A stretch of 64,000 nt of DNA from Albula goreensis. Lineage: Eukaryota; Chordata; Actinopteri; Albuliformes; Albulidae. A model generated the notes under the pieces. That model was not told the origin of the DNA. It worked only from the letters and a program-made list of their open reading frames with translations, and did no database searches. The first letter of the stretch is position 1. Each line of letters starts with the position of its first letter. The position numbers and the translations under genes were made by a program. This document shows, piece by piece, positions 60,139 through 64,000 of this stretch. The stretch is taken from assembly GCA_022829145.1 (NCBI GenBank), contig CM040748.1, forward strand, positions 4,978,501-5,042,500. The letters are read 5' to 3'.

Positions 60139-63100
60139 GGGGAAAAAAACAATAATTTCCTCTACAGTAGCGTCCAGTCTCTATGGACTGGCTGCCAGGG
60201 GACTACACCTGGAAGTTCGGAGGCTTTCAGAAACAACAACATCACCATTCATCACACGGGCTTAAGGAAAGCCAGAATGCAGGGCTCAGGGCTAAAAAAT
60301 TCTAACATGGCAGGGAGTACACATAACCTCTTTTCATGCTTTTCAATCTTGTCACATAAACTCTGTTCCTCATAAACTCTGAGGGGTGAATATAGCTGCA
60401 CCAGCACTGAAGGGTAATTCAGTCATGAAGGACCTATATCCATGAGGACAGGCACACCGATGCTAATTAGGTTATGGAGCAGAATGAATTAAATAATAAG
60501 CCATCATCCATACTGCATTAGTTCAAAAAATGACAAATGAGCGGGAACATGAGAAACAAGCTTATAAACAACACAAGAGGAATGAGCATAACCCTTTGGG
60601 TCCAAAGATTTTTAAAACGGCACAAATTCAGGCAAGTGTAGATAAATGAATATGAATAAAATAGCAAATACGGACAGAGGAAAATGGCTTGAAAACAGAG
60701 CCTCACAGCTCATTTGACAGCGCCCACGTGGATGTTTGCTTTCTATGAAAGGGAGCGGGACGAGGGGCTGAGCGGTGGATCCAGAGTGAAAACAGACCGA
60801 GTGAAAACTCGAGACACATGCAACGTCCAGGCGTACGCACACCTCCTCCATCAATGCTCCCCAGCAGTCTGCAGGCTACCCCTCCACCCCCCTCCTTCCC
60901 CCCACATCTCACACCATTTCCCCTGCCAGAGGACTGTCTGCACACTGGTGTTGAAACTGGCAAATGCTAACGCTAACACTTCCCCGTTGTGCGTGAGGAG
61001 CAGAAATGGCATCTGTCTGCTTGCATACCGGTCCCATAGCGACAGGAGTCTGAGTGCAGCCCTTGAACATGTGTGTCTGTGTGTGTGAGTGCACGTCTGT
61101 GCGGGTGTGCTGGTTTTTTGAAATATGTGTTGCACAAACCCAATAGTGTGCAGAAACCAGCTGGTAGGAGCGCGTTTATTGCAGGGTCTTTGAAAAAGAA
61201 AAAAAAAAAACCCAAAGGAGCTGAGAAAGTGGGCCACGGCAGTCTGGGAAGTGTAAGCAGCCTGCGGGTTTTCCCTTTTTAGTCACCAGACAGGGATACC
61301 AGCACGTTCCTCCTAACCACCGAAAAGCATGGCATCGCACGTAGGAGACAGGGGCACCGCTCTGCCTGTGACCACAGTCCAAAACACAGGAGCATTCTGG
61401 GAAGTCGTGCATTGTCAGATTCTCAGAATGCATCTCGTTCCCCCATCGCCAAGACAACAGCCCGCACACCCCACCCCCCCCGGTCCTTCTTCCATTCTGC
61501 CGAAATTCGATTGGTGGTTCAAAAAGGCTCTCAATGTGGCCTGACTCTCAATGACTTGAAGGCAATGACATGAATAATTCAGGCTGGGATAAATCGCTCC
61601 TTGGGTCTTGCCCCCCCTTCACAGATTCCATTAGAGAGGTGATCCACACATTGCCCTACTGCTTCCCAGGACTCCCCGGGGTTCCTCAGGCAACAGGCCC
61701 TGTTTATCCGGGGTCACACAATGCAGCCCGTATGGAGCGAAGAGTCAGTGTGCCAGGATGCCTGGGTACCAGATCTACAGCTTGGAGCAGGATTACACAC
61801 AATCCCCTCCCTCAAACTTTACAGTTACGACATGTTTCCACCTCAGAGCGGAAGCACTACCGCCATGCTCTACGGTATCCTTTCCCTTATGTGCTTACAG
61901 CTTAACATCTCACAATGATGTCAGCGTGTTTACAACCAGCACATTATTCTTCCTCTCCTCTTCCTGTCCGGGACATGGTGTGACAGTGCAAACAGAGGGC
62001 ATACACTTCCAAATATTTGCAACATTATATCGGTCTATTTTATTTGATCTAGGTCTGCTCAGCAAATGTCAGAAAGTAATAGAGTAGGCCTGTGCTTGCT
62101 CTAATCTCACGCAAAAGACCGCTTAAATTCCTGCTGATTATTTCCTCAAGTTCTATGAAGCTGTCTTCTTTTTTTTTCTTTAGCAGCATGATAACAGAGG
62201 ATCCCCACCAGAGAAGAGAAGATCACCCCAGTCCACAGTGAATTTAAACGAGACCCACAGCCTTGGCTGGGTCTTATCTCTGTGGTTGTTGGCTGCTGTG
62301 CAACAGCACTAATATTGATGATTCTGTCCTCAGTGATTAGACCGTTTCCTTTTTTTTTTTTAATCTTGTACATGACACAGTTCTGTCCGCCCCGGCCCCC
62401 ACACTGTAGTCCCCCTCCCGACCCCGCCCCCCGCCGCCCCCACCACCACCCCCCACTCAGCTTAGAGCCTTCCTTGTGATCAGACTGTAGGAAAGAGGAT
62501 AAAGCACAGGCCAATATGGTGCCAGCTTCCCTGCGCTGGGCCAACCCCAGATGTTCCATCCACGTCTCCATGGAAACCAGCATCACAGGATCCTGCCCGC
62601 CGCATCTGCTTGCGTGTGTCTGGCGTCAGCCGATGGAGGGGGCGCTGCTTAACACATGCAGCACTGATCTCCCCCTCCCCCCCCCCCCACCTCCCTCACC
62701 TCACCGCCGCTTCCTCCTGCCTCAACGTGAGCTTACACACACATACACACACCTTGTCCCACGCCCTCCCCCCCCGATTTGATGGGTACTATTACTCCGA
62801 TGTACACAGCGTATCCAGCAACACCGGCTGGATTCATTCGATCAGAGTGCTCATTCGCCTCACACACTGGGGCTGCAAAAAAACGGACAAAAGGACGGAC
62901 TCCCAGAGAATCCATTTTTGAAACGGAAATGAACGTGACCGGCGCGCGGGGCTCTTGCGACGTGCGTGTTTTCAACCTAGACTTAGAGTTCTGCAATCAG
63001 CTTTTCTTTATCCTCAGAATTATCCACTCCCTGCTTTACTGATAGTGGAGAAAACTAGGCAGGATGCAGAGGTCGGTGGAGGGATAAGGGGCCCTGTTAT

Positions 63101-64000
63101 CTGCTGGCGGTCAGTCATAGGAAACGCTACGCAGTGGGCCACCGCTGCCATGGAGGAAATCTGGACAGTAGTGGCGCCTGTGTGTTTCTGCGACGAGACG
63201 GCTGAACAGAGTGAGCGCCAATGGCAGCTCTCCTCAGACTCTGTCTGACTCGGTTCATGTCTTGGACTCTTCAGACGCCTCCTAAGATCTGGCTCTCTGT
63301 TAAAATAATTCAACAAAGAATCATGACAGCAAAACATGAGTGGAGCCACAATTTTCTGTCAATAATTGACTTCCATCAACCAATCAGAAGGTTTTGCTCT
63401 TTACAACAAAACACACTTACTGGCTCAGATCGGTTGAATTATTGGTCATGTACTTTGATTTTTATTGATGGTGTTATGATACCTTCTTCTTCCCATCACT
63501 CCTCTTCCCACTCTTTGCTGGATGTGAAGTGCTGGGAGACCATGAGAGTTTTTCCTAATCTCATACACATGAATAAACGAAGGCGCTCTCCTCCGCGCAG
63601 CGCTCTTACTGCCACATGCAACAAGCACACGGGAGGCCACGCCGAGGAGTTTGTTTTGATCTAATGCTCTAGTTACATTATTTACATGGAGAACTGGGGC
63701 AGAGAGAGGATCACTGAACTGAAGGGTTGTCTGAGGTAAGCACACCAGGTTCACTCCAGCTAAATTGGCTGGATGCGATGACATTGGTATGCATATCGTT
63801 TCTATGCTTAGTTCCATGCAAAAAAATTGATATGCTTATTCCTTTGAAATGGATATGAAATGAAAACCCTTTTTTTATGATAGCTTTATGAAATTACAGG
63901 TGGGGGGTAAATGAGTGTGTAAGTGTTTATACTTATATGTGTTTTTCATACAGAAGACATTCAAAAACACCCATTTCCTATGCAGTGAATGACAAAGTAC

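Larger units (their letters stand above)
17429..64000 (-). other. caskin1 intron 1, possibly including 5' flank (open-ended)
   Basis: Everything above exon 2 is upstream in the transcript. Exon 2 begins in the middle of a Lys codon, so at least one more coding exon, which should start like MGKEQEL, must exist upstream. I checked minus-strand candidates that begin ATGGG (for example near 9500, 29655, 58310, 58815 and 63500) and none continues as expected. The simplest reading is that exon 1 lies beyond 64000 and this is one intron of at least 46.6 kb. If exon 1 was missed, part of the region is 5' flank. No other gene is supported in it. Confidence 0.65.
51736..64000. other. Noncoding stretch, scattered repeats only
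   Basis: It contains the SINE at 54281 and the simple repeats listed separately. I looked for caskin1 exon 1 and for exons of other genes on both strands and found none I can support. Its status as intron or upstream flank depends on where exon 1 lies. Confidence 0.5.

Noticed and set aside
17429-64000. Caskin1 exon 1 candidates starting ATGGG on the minus strand
   Set aside because: Each continues with unrelated codons, and none shows the KEQEL...QAVK pattern or a donor after the first base of a Lys codon.
1-64000. Retrovirus, LTR element or Polinton remains
   Set aside because: I saw no polymerase, integrase or capsid-like frames and no paired long terminal repeats. The mobile DNA seen is SINEs, retroposon tails and small DNA elements.

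Overview
The window is vertebrate genomic DNA, most likely from a ray-finned fish, probably a teleost. The evidence is a spliced animal gene with short exons in very long introns, several teleost-style tRNA-derived SINEs with the shared 3' tail (gtcgcyttggataaaagc...ctaaatg...tgtaatgtaatg), a fish-type repeat ending in an 'aagcgctatacaaat' tail, and a high load of CA, GA and ATTT simple repeats. I see no bacterial genes, operons, CRISPR arrays, rRNA or free-standing tRNA genes.

The only gene I can support is an internal part of caskin1 (CASK-interacting protein 1, a synaptic scaffold) on the minus strand. Five consecutive coding exons can be read: exon 2 at 17377-17428, exon 3 at 5183-5280, exon 4 at 4541-4686, exon 5 at 1660-1755 and exon 6 at 908-1038. 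Splice sites and phases agree at every join inside the window. Together they encode roughly residues 32-205, covering ankyrin repeats 1 to 5. The residues separate caskin1 from caskin2. The first coding exon was not found, so it probably lies beyond position 64000. Exons for ankyrin repeat 6, the SH3 domain, the SAM domains and the proline-rich tail would lie below position 1.

Everything else is best read as intron: 12.1 kb between exons 3 and 2, and at least 46.6 kb upstream of exon 2, part of which could be 5' flank. These introns hold (a) four copies (1-213, 7718-8064, 30050-30276, 41484-41723) of a short nonautonomous DNA element with long inverted ends, which I could not match to a named family; (b) tRNA-derived SINEs and SINE tails, including a tail-to-tail inverted pair at 9967-10420; (c) a palindromic MITE at 45181-45305; (d) two CA-based minisatellites, with a unit of about 50 bp at 28128-28920 and of 40 bp at 41065-41480; (e) two short interstitial telomere-type repeats; and (f) many microsatellites. 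Several AT-rich, repeat-free stretches look like possible conserved noncoding elements, but this cannot be tested from one sequence.

The long His/Thr-, Cys/Val- or Ser/Leu-rich open frames are simple-repeat artefacts. I found no convincing new multi-gene system. The most worthwhile leads are the inverted-end element family and the complementary CA/UG repeats that flank the 52-nt, frame-shifting exon 2.
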